From Trichodesmium sp002260545 (GTDB lineage: Bacteria; Cyanobacteriota; Cyanobacteriia; Cyanobacteriales; Microcoleaceae), in NCBI RefSeq assembly GCF_050016015.1, contig NZ_JBNHEQ010000202.1, positions 51,971-115,970 on the forward strand: 64,000 nt of DNA, in the 5' to 3' direction. Below, piece after piece: positions 17,850 to 27,009 of this stretch. Made by a program: the position numbers and the translations under genes. The notes under the pieces were generated by a model, which worked only from the letters and a program-made list of their open reading frames with translations, did not search any database and was not told the DNA's origin. Numbering within the stretch: the stretch's first letter is position 1; every line of letters starts with the position of its first letter.

Positions 17850-17950
17850 TAAGTATTTATGACCAAAAAATTAGGTCAATAGCCTTTCCTTAAATTGGGA
17901 ATAAAAACAATAAACTTCAGTGGTCGGTACTGATAACTGATAAGTTAAGA
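17850..17950. repeat. Direct repeat I, first copy
   Basis: Contains GTATTTATGACCAAAAAATT, AATAGCCTTTCCT and AACTTCAGTGGTCGGTACTG. Nearly the same order is repeated at 18391-18492. Confidence 0.75.
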
Positions 17951-18330
17951 GAGTGACTCTAATGCTTAAAAAAAATCTACTTTAAAGTTTAGATACTAAT
18001 GCATGCTTGTGTTATACTATTTTATAGTTCTGGTTTAGCATCCAAATCCCATTTTTACTAGGGGTTAGGTGAAAAAGTCTTTATGGTAAGGGTAGGAGTC
18101 AGGCAGAGGAGTCATCGGTAGGAGAATTTACAGTAATAATTCTGGAGGGATGGGTAATTTACAGTCGGAATAATTATCCCTTGATTTTTCTCCCATAGTC
18201 TGCAAAAAATCCTAACTTTTGCTCGCTTAATCTGAACTGAAAAAGTTTCAATTTTTTTGGATGTTATAATATAAAAATGTTCAAACCTTTATATGTCAAT
18301 TCTTTAAAATTTAATCAGACAGCAATACTG

Positions 18331-18372
18331 GAGTTTGGATACCAAACCCCTACAGTTTTTTCACAAATCATT
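18331..18372 (+). repeat. Hairpin repeat family F, copy 2
   Basis: GGAGTTTGGATACCAAACCC followed by CTACAGTTTTTTCACAAATC, matching the copies at 20837 and 29476. Confidence 0.65.
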
Positions 18373-18390
18373 GTACGTTAACTCTGATAA

Positions 18391-18492
18391 TTGTAAGTAT
18401 TTATGTTATGACCAAAAAATCAGGTTAATAGCCTTTCCTGAATTGGGTATAAAAATAATAAACTTCAGTGGTCGGTATTGATAACTAATAAC
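18391..18492. repeat. Direct repeat I, second copy
   Basis: Matches 17850-17950. It ends with the GATAACTAATAACTTATAACTG heptamer-like tail just before the 3' end of the next minus-strand gene. Confidence 0.75.
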
Positions 18493-18538
18493 TTATAACT
18501 GAAATGAGAGAACTATCTTATTTTGGCCTTAGTCAAAG

Positions 18539-18964
18539 TTAACTATTATATGATTCCCAGTCTGGGCAACTTTCATCCTCTACACCATAAGGGTGCATTC
18601 CACAAACTAATAAATTTCCTCCATAAACTTGACCATGATAATGAGTACATCCTATACACGCTGGATGTTTCTCTACTGTAGGTTCTACACGATCAACAAA
18701 ATAGTAGTCTATATCTTCTTCCCGTATCTCAGTATCAACATCAAAATCTAAGTAAACTTCAATTATAGGATTAATTAAATCATTTAGATACTCATCTATT
18801 TCAGCAATAATATTAGTCTGTATTTCTTCAGTAATTTCCTCAGAGAGCTTTCCCCACTCATCAAAAACTTCTGAAATTTCCTCTGCCATTTCATTAAAAA
18901 AATCTTCTACCTCTAACATGGCAGTTTCCATTACTTCAAAGAAGTTTTTTGACCAGTCTTCCAT
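18539..18964 (-). CDS. Conserved hypothetical protein, acidic helix plus Cys-rich C-terminus
   Basis: The function is not recognised. The 141-residue product has a strongly acidic, helical N-terminal two thirds (MAEEISEVFDEWGKLSEEIT) and a compact C-terminal module. That module has Cys and His arranged as CIGCTHYHGQ, then VCGMHPYG, then a final CPDWE; four Cys and several His could hold a metal ion. No signal peptide or membrane segment is seen. The order CxGCxxYHG...CGxHPYG...CPDWE looks like a family motif I have seen in cyanobacterial proteins, but I cannot name the family. The next gene upstream ends 86 bases away on the same strand, so co-transcription is possible. Confidence 0.75.
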   Translation of the reverse strand: MEDWSKNFFEVMETAMLEVEDFFNEMAEEISEVFDEWGKLSEEITEEIQTNIIAEIDEYLNDLINPIIEVYLDFDVDTEIREEDIDYYFVDRVEPTVEKHPACIGCTHYHGQVYGGNLLVCGMHPYGVEDESCPDWESYNS

Positions 18965-19049
18965 TATTATCTATCTCTGCTTTCCTTCAAAACTATCTAT
19001 ATAAATTACTGAAATTATTTAAATCTTGCCATAATTTTTGCCTATAGAT

Positions 19050-19421
19050 TTAGTCTTTTTGTAGCCGACGTAATTCTTCTTGTAAGTTATGTACTTCTTG
19101 ACGCATTTTATCTACTTCTGTAGAACTATTATCTGATGAATTGTCATCTTCGGAGAGAATTTCTATACGACGTGGTTCATTAGGTCTCGTTTCTGGAGAT
19201 GAATCTACAGGAGCTTGCTGCACAGCTTTATTCATCATATCCTCAACAAATTTACGACCCTCTTCTGTGGTCATTTCACCACGCTTAACCATTTCATCAG
19301 CCAGTTTTTGAGCTTCCGTTCTAAGTTCTGCCAATTTTTGGTTAGCTTTCTCACCTGCAAAAGAGGCTAATCCCACTCCTAGATAAACAGCTTTTTGAAT
19401 AATTCCTCCGAAATTATCCAT
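19050..19421 (-). CDS. Phasin-like / conserved cyanobacterial helical protein
   Basis: A 123-residue, mostly helical protein. Residues 1-70 (IIQKAVYLGVGLASFAGEKANQ, then ADEMVKRGEMTTEEGRKFVED) resemble short phasin-family or polyhydroxyalkanoate-granule-associated sequences, in which the MVKRGEMTTEEG segment is typical. A Ser/Asp-rich linker and a short C-terminal coiled coil (QEVHNLQEELRRLQ) follow, suggesting oligomers. No phaC or other granule gene is in the window, so granule binding is not shown. The product is likely cytoplasmic. The ATG at 19421 is the natural start. Confidence 0.7.
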   Translation of the reverse strand: MDNFGGIIQKAVYLGVGLASFAGEKANQKLAELRTEAQKLADEMVKRGEMTTEEGRKFVEDMMNKAVQQAPVDSSPETRPNEPRRIEILSEDDNSSDNSSTEVDKMRQEVHNLQEELRRLQKD

Positions 19422-19464
19422 AAAAAATATATCCTGGCTCCGATACTATTTTACTAACATTTGT

Positions 19465-19720
19465 TAACAATGCACAGCAAGATTAACCTGCTGAGGGGGT
19501 ATCTCCCAAAATCTACAAGAAAACCCGTAGACGCTTTGTACTGACGTTGCATAACGAAAATGCGAACTTCTCTTCTGTCGTCTTGGTTATCGACGGTCGC
19601 AGAAGTTCTAATTACTTGACCATGGGCTTCGGTAACTTATCAGGATAGCGGTTACATATTGGCCTGGGGCAAGCACTACAAACTACTATGTTTGCATATC
19701 ATTGTAGCAAAATCTATGCA
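19465..19720. ncRNA. Candidate structured non-coding RNA or leader (unassigned)
   Basis: The sequence between the phasin-like gene and the SRP RNA gene is more GC-rich than other gaps, lacks the dispersed repeats and folds locally. GAACTTCT at 19564-19571 pairs with AGAAGTTC at 19601-19608, with GTCG/CGAC inside. CAGCA/TGCTG and GTAAC/GTTAC form further short stems. No long ORF crosses it. It does not match tmRNA or RNase P RNA hallmarks known to me. Strand is unknown. Confidence 0.3.
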
Positions 19721-19808
19721 ACTAATCGGTATAACTAAATCAATGTATATCAATTTATGTGAGCAAAAAATATTAGCAAATAAACAATGATTGCCCAAGC
19801 TTTAAATT

Positions 19809-19907
19809 GGGTGACCCGGAGTCAACGCCTACTACAAGCATCCCATGTTGCTGCTACCTTCCGGTCCTGACAAGGTTTAGGCGTTCTAGTCGCGCTGGTC
19901 CGAATCA
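19809..19907 (-). ncRNA. ffs: Signal recognition particle RNA (4.5S, small bacterial type)
   Basis: Read on the minus strand, the core GTCAGGACCGGAAGGTAGCA is the conserved SRP RNA apical loop with the GGAA tetraloop and asymmetric internal loops. Flanking arms AACGCCTA and TAGGCGTT pair, as do GACC and GGTC near the ends. Length is about 99 bases, the small 4.5S form typical of cyanobacteria. The RNA binds Ffh and targets nascent membrane proteins. End positions are approximate. Confidence 0.93.
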
Positions 19908-19929
19908 TTTACTACTATAACACAAATTT

Positions 19930-20196
19930 TTATTCTGCAACTATACACCACTGATAAATTTCGTAAGTGACACAATTATTTTTGATGAGGGGGTCTTCAG
20001 CGACTATTGCCTCTGCTTCTGCCATAGATGAAGCTTTAAATAGTAACATTCCTCCTCCCAATTTTCCCCAGTAACCACTTTTGGCTTTATGTCCTTTAGC
20101 ATTTAATTCTTGGACATAAGCTATATGGTCTGGTACATATTGGTCAAATATAGATTTTTCGACTATACCTTTTTCTATTTTGGCAAACCAAGGCAT
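19930..20196 (-). CDS. YciI family protein
   Basis: A small (88-residue) protein of the YciI/YCII family, a ferredoxin-like fold related to dye-decolorising and muconolactone isomerase-like proteins. Visible family features are VPDHIAYVQELNAKGHKAKSG with the conserved His and the SGYWGKLGGGMLLFKASSMAEAEAIVAEDP segment (the usual GPLxGGxxIxxAxSxxEAxxxxxxDP pattern). The biochemical role of most members is unknown. It lies divergently next to a 2H phosphoesterase gene, the two start codons being about 24 bases apart, so promoters overlap. Confidence 0.88.
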   Translation of the reverse strand: MPWFAKIEKGIVEKSIFDQYVPDHIAYVQELNAKGHKAKSGYWGKLGGGMLLFKASSMAEAEAIVAEDPLIKNNCVTYEIYQWCIVAE

Positions 20197-20219
20197 TTTA
20201 TTTTTTGAATTTTAATTTT

Positions 20220-20774
20220 ATGGGTCTATCAAAACGTTTATTATTTGTGGCTCTTGTGCCACCGGAAAATATTCAAAACCAAGTTACGGAAATTAAGGAA
20301 TATTTTGCTAGAGAATATAATAGCAGTCATGCTTTAAGGTCTGTGCCTCATATTACTTTACAGCCTCCTTTTAAATGGCCGACTGAAAATTTAGCTCTTT
20401 TGCAGGAGTCTTTAGAGACTTTTGCTCAAAATTGTTCTGCTTTTCCTATTACTTTGTCTGGTTTTGCAGCTTTTCCGCCTCGTGTTATCTATGTTAATGT
20501 TGTCAAAACTCCAGAACTTTTAAAAATACAAAAAGATTTAATTGAATATACAGAAACTACTTTAGGAATTGTGCATCCCCCTTCTAAAATTCGCCCTTTT
20601 TCTCCTCATGTTACTGTAGCCTTTCGAGACTTAACTAAACAGAATTTTCGAGCAGCTTGGTTAGAATTTTGCGAGCGATCACTTCACTGTGAATTTACAG
20701 CCTCTCAGTTAACTTTATTAATTCATAGTGGTAAGGGGTGGAATATTTGTAATGAGTTTTCTTTTCAGGGTTGA
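20220..20774 (+). CDS. 2'-5' RNA ligase / 2H phosphoesterase family protein (LigT/ThpR-like)
   Basis: A member of the 2H phosphoesterase superfamily that cleaves or joins 2',5'- or cyclic phosphodiester bonds in RNA or nucleotides. Two HxT catalytic motifs are present: VPHITLQPP near residue 46 and SPHVTVAFR near residue 138. Spacing and size (184 residues) fit LigT/ThpR. I chose ATG 20220 (MGLSKRLLFVAL) over a TTG at 20205 because the extra residues add nothing to the domain. The natural substrate is unknown. A hairpin repeat of family F lies about 60 bases beyond the stop. Confidence 0.88.
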   Translation: MGLSKRLLFVALVPPENIQNQVTEIKEYFAREYNSSHALRSVPHITLQPPFKWPTENLALLQESLETFAQNCSAFPITLSGFAAFPPRVIYVNVVKTPELLKIQKDLIEYTETTLGIVHPPSKIRPFSPHVTVAFRDLTKQNFRAAWLEFCERSLHCEFTASQLTLLIHSGKGWNICNEFSFQG

Positions 20775-20836
20775 ATAAATGCGGAATAATTTTAATAATT
20801 TCGTAGCACAGGCATCTTGCCTGTTCAAGTGGAAAT

Positions 20837-20882
20837 TGGGTTTGGAGACCAAACCCCTACAGTTTTTTTCAGAAATAATTTA
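20837..20882 (+). repeat. Hairpin repeat family F, copy 3
   Basis: GGGTTTGGAGACCAAACCCC followed by TACAGTTTTTTTC. It sits 3' of the 2H phosphoesterase gene and could act as its terminator, but the same unit recurs elsewhere. Just before it is ACAGGCATCTTGCCTGT (about 20810), another dispersed hairpin. Confidence 0.6.
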
Positions 20883-20976
20883 CCATTACTATATTAGTCA
20901 AGCTACGTTTATTAATTCTAAGAAACTTTAATTGTATCTGCTAGATTTTTGACTTATCTATTCCTCAAAGAAACTT

Positions 20977-22509
20977 CTATACTGCACCTTGACGATTCAT
21001 TTCAAAACCAGAAACATATATATCCAAAAATTTATAACGTCCTTCTTTTTCCCGAAATTCAATAATTCCTATTTCCCCGATAAAAGAAACAAATTCTTCA
21101 AAATTTTCTAGAACTTTCTCTGGTAGATCCTGCCATATTTCTCGTAGTTCTTCTTTTCTTAAAAAAGCGGATTTTCCCTTAAGAGAATCAAAGAAATTAA
21201 TTAGATTAGGATATTCTTCTTTAATTTCTTCACATCGCTTTTTTGATGCTTCTTTTAACCCAAATTCTAGAGATTTTCCTTGCAGTCAACGATCTGTACG
21301 GATTTTAGTTGATGATTTTCCTCTGTAAGTTAATTCTTTTTCTTTTGCTCCTTCAAGTAATAGACTTAAACTTCGAGGAAAAGTTGTGCCACTTGAGTCT
21401 GTTAAGCGTTCATAAACCTATCTAGATACTTTTTTTGCTCTATTTCCTCCTCGGCGACGACTTCCCCAAAGTAATTCTAATGCTTTATCAAGCTCTTCTT
21501 CATTCGCTATATCTATACTTTCAACAGCAACAGGAGAAATTCTATCAACTAAATTTTTGAAATTTTGAGATTGTATTGCTTGACGAAGCGCTAAACGTAA
21601 AAAGTCTATTTGATTCCACTGTAAAATAATATCCCTTCCAGTAAAATGACTTTTATTATCAAAATTTAAACGATTCCAAATATCTTCTCTCAATAAAATT
21701 TTAAATCTAATTTCTGTTAGTCTACTTGCATCACAAGACTGAACTAATTGAAATAATCCAGTTAATGCTTGTTGTCTTAATTCTCCTGCTTCCGAAACAG
21801 AAAAATCTTCATCTAAATCATCGTAAAGAAACAAAAATTTTTGAGACTTTTCTTTTGCCTCTTGATTAAGAATAATATTTACTGCATCTTTCACTGTAAG
21901 TATGAGTTGAGAGTTAGTAGATAATTCTAATAAAGCTTCAGTTGATTCGGACTGCCATGTATCTTTTGGTAAATTATTAATTATTTTTTTCAGCTCACTA
22001 AACTTTCCCCCTTTACCTTTATTACCTCTGGGAAATTTCAGTAATTCTTCCTGATAACACCTAAATAGTAAATAAGCTTTTTGGAGAGCTTCCCATGTTC
22101 CATTCTTTTCCTGCAAAGTTCGATGAATAATTTTAAATTCTGCACGGGTAGGTCTACTTTCTTGAAATCTACCATGTCCTGATAAAAATACAGTATTATC
22201 TAACCGTCCGCGAGCTAATTTTTGAGCTAGTTCTTGATGTTTTAAAAATAACCAATATAAGGCAGTTTTACCTGTTCCTTTTTTTCCTCGAATTAGGCAG
22301 GTTGTATCATCTAAAAATTTTTCAAAATCAGTAGTGCGCTGAAATAATAAGCTTAAATCTTGCTTCTGATCGGCGGCATTTACTTCAGGAAACTCTAGAC
22401 TTTCAATAATTTCCCATCTTTGTTCAACAATATTTAAAACACTACTGCGTTTAATTTCATCATTTTTTTCATCAATTATATTAGCAATTTTACTATAGTA
22501 ATCTTGCAT
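20977..22509 (-). pseudogene. Sll1717-type P-loop ATPase, two in-frame stops
   Basis: Reads as one 511-codon frame interrupted by TAG at 21418-21420 and TGA at about 21286, with no frameshift. The intact N-terminal part (363 residues) has Walker A CLIRGKKGTGKTALYW at about residues 71-86 and a Walker B-like FLFLYDDLDEDF. After the first stop the frame continues as VYERLTDSSGTTFPRSL, then LQGKSLEFGLKEASKKR, ending ...FEMNRQGAV. Both stops lie where Trp, Gln or Arg would be one transition away. I recognise it as resembling the P-loop ATPase, Sll1717 family. Its ATG directly follows the ParA-like gene's stop, so it is the third gene of an operon. A shortened ATPase could still be made. Confidence 0.75.
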
Positions 22510-23694
22510 TTATGGTATAGGATAGTTATCAGAAAAGGCAATTGGTACAAGGTAAGGAACTACCAATAATTCATCATTTTCTGGTTGCTCATTATTTGTA
22601 TTTGAATCCTCTTCATCAGTATCATAATTTTCATCTGTTCCATTTTTTATCTTTTTAAGCAAGAAATTCCCAATTTATTTGACTTTATCTAAACCACTTT
22701 TTGTTACATCAGGTACAGGAGAAAAAACAAAATTAATGGATAAATTTTTCAGACTTTGAAGAGATTCTAGTAGTAGTTCTATTCCCTGTTTATTTTGTTC
22801 ATTAGGGAAAAGAAAAATAATTGCTTCATCAGCAGCTTGAATTAATGATAAAGCACCCCATTGATTAATCCCAGTTCTTGAGTCAATTAAGAGAACATCT
22901 GGTTTTAATTGTTCTTGAATTTCCTGCTTAAAAATAGACCAAAGATTTTGATTTCCATCTATAACAGTTGTGGCATGAAGATCGTCAACTTTAGACACAT
23001 AATCAAGACTAAGATATCCAGCAGGAACAACAAATACTCTACCTGTGGCGTTAGATATTTTTACTTCACTAAATATGTCTGTAATTAAAATACTAGGTTT
23101 TACTTCCTCTGGTAAATAGGAACGTTCATAGAAATAATCAACAATTCCATATTTTGGCTGTAATTTAAGGTTAAATGCTGTACTTAAACCAGGTGCTTCT
23201 AAATCTAAATCTACAGCTACAACTTTACGACCTCGCATTGCTAAAATAGAAGCAACATGAGTTAATGCAGTACTCCTTCCTACTCCTCCTTTAAAAGAAT
23301 AAAATGTTACTGTTCTGGGTATACTGGGTTCTTTTTGAGAGAATTGAAGTTGATTTTGTGGGTTTGCTGCTTGGATAGCTAAATCTTGCCAAGTTCTTAA
23401 TGAGAATGTATCAGGAATTTGTGGAGGTGCAATATTTAATGATTCAGCTTCTTGAGGTGTATATAAAGAAAGAAACCCAGGAGATAAATGAGGTACTTGA
23501 GACTTTAATAAGTTGGAAATTTCTTCTTTTCGCTAAGGGATAGATACACCAAAAAAGCTATTACTAACTAAAGTTAAATTAAGCAAACCTGATGTGGAAA
23601 TATTTACATCAACCCACTCTTTAGTCTCTTTAGAGTTTTTAACATATTTGTCTTTGATATTCTGCTTTAGTGATACTTGCCAGTTTTCTTGCAT
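22510..23694 (-). pseudogene. KGGVGR-motif ParA/MinD-like ATPase, two in-frame stops
   Basis: A 395-codon frame with TAG at about 23533-23535 and TAA at 22675-22677 and no frameshift. The start is ATG 23694 with AAGGAG seven bases upstream. The N-terminus (MQENWQVSLKQNIKDKYVKN) is followed by the deviant Walker A of ParA/MinD proteins with Arg instead of Lys (FYSFKGGVGRST), then KVVAVDLDLEAPGLS and LLIDSRTGIN. Past the second stop the frame continues IGNFLLKKIKNG to an acidic tail and LVPYLVPIAFSDN. A deviant KGGVGR ATPase next to a Sll1717-type ATPase suggests a conflict or stress-response module; the exact function is unknown. Confidence 0.75.
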
Positions 23695-23704
23695 TTTCAA
23701 CTCC

Positions 23705-24139
23705 TTAGATTGTAGTGGCTTGTTTTTGTAGCCATTTTATAAGCTTTTGATATGTGTTGAACCAGCTTTTATAATTTTCATTATTAACTTCAATGACAGA
23801 ATAATGTACATCTATAAAATGTTGACCGATGGGGTTCTCAATTTCATCCAACCATTTTCGTACTTGGGGAAGTTGATCAATTCTAGATTTGAGTTTATTA
23901 TGCCTTTTTAATGCTTCTGTGTAGCTATGTCCTGGATTAGTAAAAGTATGCCCTGGATTATTATTATCTGTTTTCCATTCTTGAGTTGCACTATTGGGTA
24001 AAGTGGCAACAAGCATTGCTTTTAATAAACATTCAATAGTTACACCTCCAAAGTGCATAGCTGCAATTTTTCTTCCCGACTTATCTAATATTTATGTATC
24101 AGAATAGCGTTCTAGAAAAGCTGCTTGGTAATCTTCCAT
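23705..24139 (-). pseudogene. HEPN-like protein, one in-frame stop
   Basis: A 145-codon frame from ATG 24139 with TAA at about 24092-24094 near codon 16; downstream of that an ATG at 24058 would still give 117 residues. The segment AAMHFGGVTIECLLKAMLVATLP is like the first helix of HEPN domains (small helical RNases or nucleotide-binding helpers of toxin/defence systems). The canonical RX4-6H catalytic motif is not evident, so an RNase role is doubtful. AAGGAG for the next gene overlaps its stop region; it is the first gene of a three-gene operon in which every member has at least one nonsense codon. Confidence 0.6.
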
Positions 24140-24385
24140 AAATCAAAAAAATCTAGCTTTGATAATTTCACGTTATGTTGTAGTGAATCAATCAATAGGA
24201 AATCCCTCGTGAAATCTTTGGTATATAAAAAATAATCTAAAAAGTTACTCAAATATAAGGTATTTTTAGGTTCTGAGAATAATTATAAGATTGTATATAG
24301 AATTATTCTCACCTAACCTATTGAATTGCATTGACTAAATTTCCTATTTTATAGATATTCTCTAAATCTTAGATATATTACTTCA

Positions 24386-25666
24386 TTATATCTTTGGTCT
24401 ATGAATAATTTTCTCTACTATCCGTCGCTTTACATTCATGTCAATTCCAATCAAACGAACATAATCATTTTGATGTTCAGCTAAACAATTTTCTACAGCA
24501 TCAATCACTTCTTTTTCTCCCTCATTCTCTATTTTTCCGCAACTTTTCCATGAACCAGTTTTATATCTACGTTTATCTGCATATTCCATCCCAATTTTTA
24601 AACCATCTTCCAGTATTTTTTGAACTTTTTCCCTCACCTCTAAACTAAGATTACTATTTTTAACACTATGATTAATCTGATTTTCAGTTAACTGATTAGC
24701 TTTAGTTACTTCTGGAGATGAATAATTATAATTTGGCGTATTTGCCGTGAATTTTTCCGGTTCCTTTGTTGGAGAAACGCCGAACAATCGAGACTTATTA
24801 TATTCCTCTACTAATCGCAATTCTCGAATACGTTTTTGTTCTCCAACCATGATTTTTCCATATTCTTTCAGATGAGATAAATCAAAATTAGGTTGAGGAA
24901 AATCTGGAATTTTTTCTGTGGAATTTACTACCCGTCTAGAAATTTTTTCAATACCTACTTGATGAATAAAATCACGAATCTGTTCATCATATATCCGACT
25001 CCGTAATGCACTGAAAAAATCTATAGCTTGGTCAGAAAATTTATCTACTAAATTATCAATATCTCCAGGGGAAAGTTCATCTGTTTTAAAAATACTATCT
25101 ACTATTCCAATTCTCTCTTCTCGGTTTGGCTCCCAATAAAATTTCTCCATTCGACCATCTCTAATTAAAGGTGCATAAAGAGTAGAAAAATCATTTCCAG
25201 TCACAATAATTGGTATTCGATGTAAAGGAGTTTCATCATAACTACCAGGCAATTGTACATTAGTAGGATTATCAGCAATATTCATCAAAGTAGCATTTAC
25301 TAATTGAGTATTTACTGTATATTGAGTACCTGCATCAAATCTACCTGCACCTGCATCTAAATCATTAATAAATAAGGCGCACATTCGACCTTGTACTTTG
25401 ATTTTTTCTGATGCTTCTCGATAACGTAAACGTAATAAACGTGCGGGGTCTCCTGCATCTTTACTTTCTAATTCTCCGCCAGATATTGTGACAGGTTCAA
25501 TTCCCATTTTTTCAAATACTAATTGGCATTGAAAAGTTTTTCCTTCTCCTTTTCTTCCGTGTATTCCTAAGATTAAGGGTACTCTGACTCTAGGTAAGTC
25601 TAAGAAATTTTTGGTAATATGAACTGCTAGTTTATCTATGAATCTGGGTGAGATGTAATATGGCAT
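24386..25666 (-). CDS. rca: RubisCO activase-like AAA+ protein with C-terminal RbcS-like (SSUL) domain
   Basis: An AAA+ ATPase that remodels inhibited RubisCO and, through its RbcS-like tail, can join carboxysomal RubisCO condensates. Residues 1-290 match plant and cyanobacterial Rca: Walker A GIHGRKGEGKT at about 34-44, SGGELESKDAGDPARL, Walker B ALFINDLDAGAGR, YTVNTQLVNATLMNIADNPT, and IVTGNDFSTLYAPLIRDGR. After a linker, residues about 330-426 form a small-subunit-like domain (REKVQKILEDGLKIGMEYAD, RRYKTGSWKSCG) as in CcmM. The 426-residue length fits the fused cyanobacterial form. No Rubisco or ccm genes are near. Four AGTTATT-type heptamers lie just upstream of the start in place of a ribosome site. 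Confidence 0.95.
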   Translation of the reverse strand: MPYYISPRFIDKLAVHITKNFLDLPRVRVPLILGIHGRKGEGKTFQCQLVFEKMGIEPVTISGGELESKDAGDPARLLRLRYREASEKIKVQGRMCALFINDLDAGAGRFDAGTQYTVNTQLVNATLMNIADNPTNVQLPGSYDETPLHRIPIIVTGNDFSTLYAPLIRDGRMEKFYWEPNREERIGIVDSIFKTDELSPGDIDNLVDKFSDQAIDFFSALRSRIYDEQIRDFIHQVGIEKISRRVVNSTEKIPDFPQPNFDLSHLKEYGKIMVGEQKRIRELRLVEEYNKSRLFGVSPTKEPEKFTANTPNYNYSSPEVTKANQLTENQINHSVKNSNLSLEVREKVQKILEDGLKIGMEYADKRRYKTGSWKSCGKIENEGEKEVIDAVENCLAEHQNDYVRLIGIDMNVKRRIVEKIIHRPKI

Positions 25667-25668
25667 TT

Positions 25669-25697
25669 CAGTTATTAGTTATTAGTTATTAGTTACT
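25669..25697. repeat. Tandem heptamers directly upstream of rca
   Basis: On the plus strand the heptamer AGTTATT is repeated about four times immediately before the rca start codon (minus-strand reading TAACTAA). It occupies the place where a Shine-Dalgarno sequence would be. Confidence 0.75.
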
Positions 25698-26737
25698 CAG
25701 CTTGAAAGCGGAGGTTTCAAACTTTATTTCTTAGTCACCATATCATTTTTCTGGCAATATTTATCAAGTTAATATTTTTTGAGGTTTAATGGCAATTTGA
25801 AAAAAGAACGGTACTAATAATCAGAGTCATAAAAATCATTTAACCAGATTTACCTTTGATTAAAGATGGATATTCAAATCAATAAATGATATTTAAACTA
25901 TTTATTTTCGCTCCTGACTCCTAAAAGACTTTTTTAGTAAGCCCTAATTATTAACTATTTGGTAAAAAGTCTAAGTAAGTAGGTGAAAAAATTTACAGGT
26001 ATGTCATTGCGACTGGAACGGAGTGGAAGGTTTGCGGAGCATTCTGGAACGGATAGCAATCTCAAGGGTTTTAACTGCTTTAACATTTTATTACATAGTG
26101 ATGTTTATTCGTGCCTACCTACTTACTTCTATTCCTACTATTAATTTTTTCCTGATGTAGTGCTAATTTCTGCAACACACATAAATGTATTTTTGTCAAT
26201 TGCCAGTTAAATAGGGTGGAAAAAATTAGTTAGTCATCCTTCAAGCAATGAAGAGCGTTGGCGGAGCCTAGCGGCAGCTATATCGCTAGCTAAAATAACG
26301 ACAAAATAAGGATTTACAAGTTTATTTTTCCATTAAGCAATAACAAGCCTTTGGATTATAATTCAATTTACCATATCACGAAATTGAGAAAAATCGCTGA
26401 AAGTATTGAAAATTTGTTAGTTTATTCATTAATATTATTGTCATGGATTGATAACAAAGTTTTAAATTTTAAAATACATAACCTGAAAAGTATAATTAAA
26501 ACTTGTAAAATATGTCTAACCACTATTGAGACAAAGATTTTGAGAAAAAGTAAAGACATCTATAAAAATATCTAGATGTCTTTCTCAGATACAGCATATT
26601 TCAGATAATGATGTATAAAGGGTGAACAGTAAAATTCTTATCGTGCGCTCATCAATCTTTTCATTTTTAAGAGCTTCCCATAAATGTTTGTTTTTCCCTC
26701 ATCAAATCTTTCCATCTATAAACCTGCTCAATCAAAA

Positions 26738-26875
26738 ATCACCAACATTTTCATTTTCTAGAGCTACCTAAAAATTTCGCACAGGATTTTCCCTTGTATC
26801 CTCACAATTTTTGTGATATTATAAGATTTAGCTGGAGTCGCTCGCCTACAAGTATGACTTTTTATTCAACTAAAT
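26738..26875. repeat. Element D, copy 3 (diverged)
   Basis: ATTTTCATTTTCTAGAGCTA, TTTCGCACAGGATTTTCCC, CCTCACAATTTTTGTGATAT and CGCTCGCCTA match the D elements at 7599 and 8001, and 27010-27146 more closely. Confidence 0.65.
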
Positions 26876-27009
26876 TTCTTAACTAAGAGGCAATGAAATA
26901 TTCAGGAATCTTCTGAGGAACAATACCGGAAATATCTTCATTTTGTGAAGCTCCAGCAATATAGTGTTTATTCCTCATCAAATTTTTCCATCTATAACTC
27001 CTCAGTGAA

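Larger units (their letters stand above)
17757..18538. other. Non-coding region with paired direct repeats
   Basis: Two copies of a roughly 100-bp sequence (17850-17950 and 18391-18492) bracket the region. A family F hairpin copy (18331-18372) and G-rich low-complexity sequence lie between. No gene is seen. Confidence 0.6.

Noticed and set aside
20977..22509. Alternative genetic code for the stop-interrupted operon
   Set aside because: All three stop codons (TAA, TAG, TGA) occur within frames, and neighbouring genes use all of them as normal stops.
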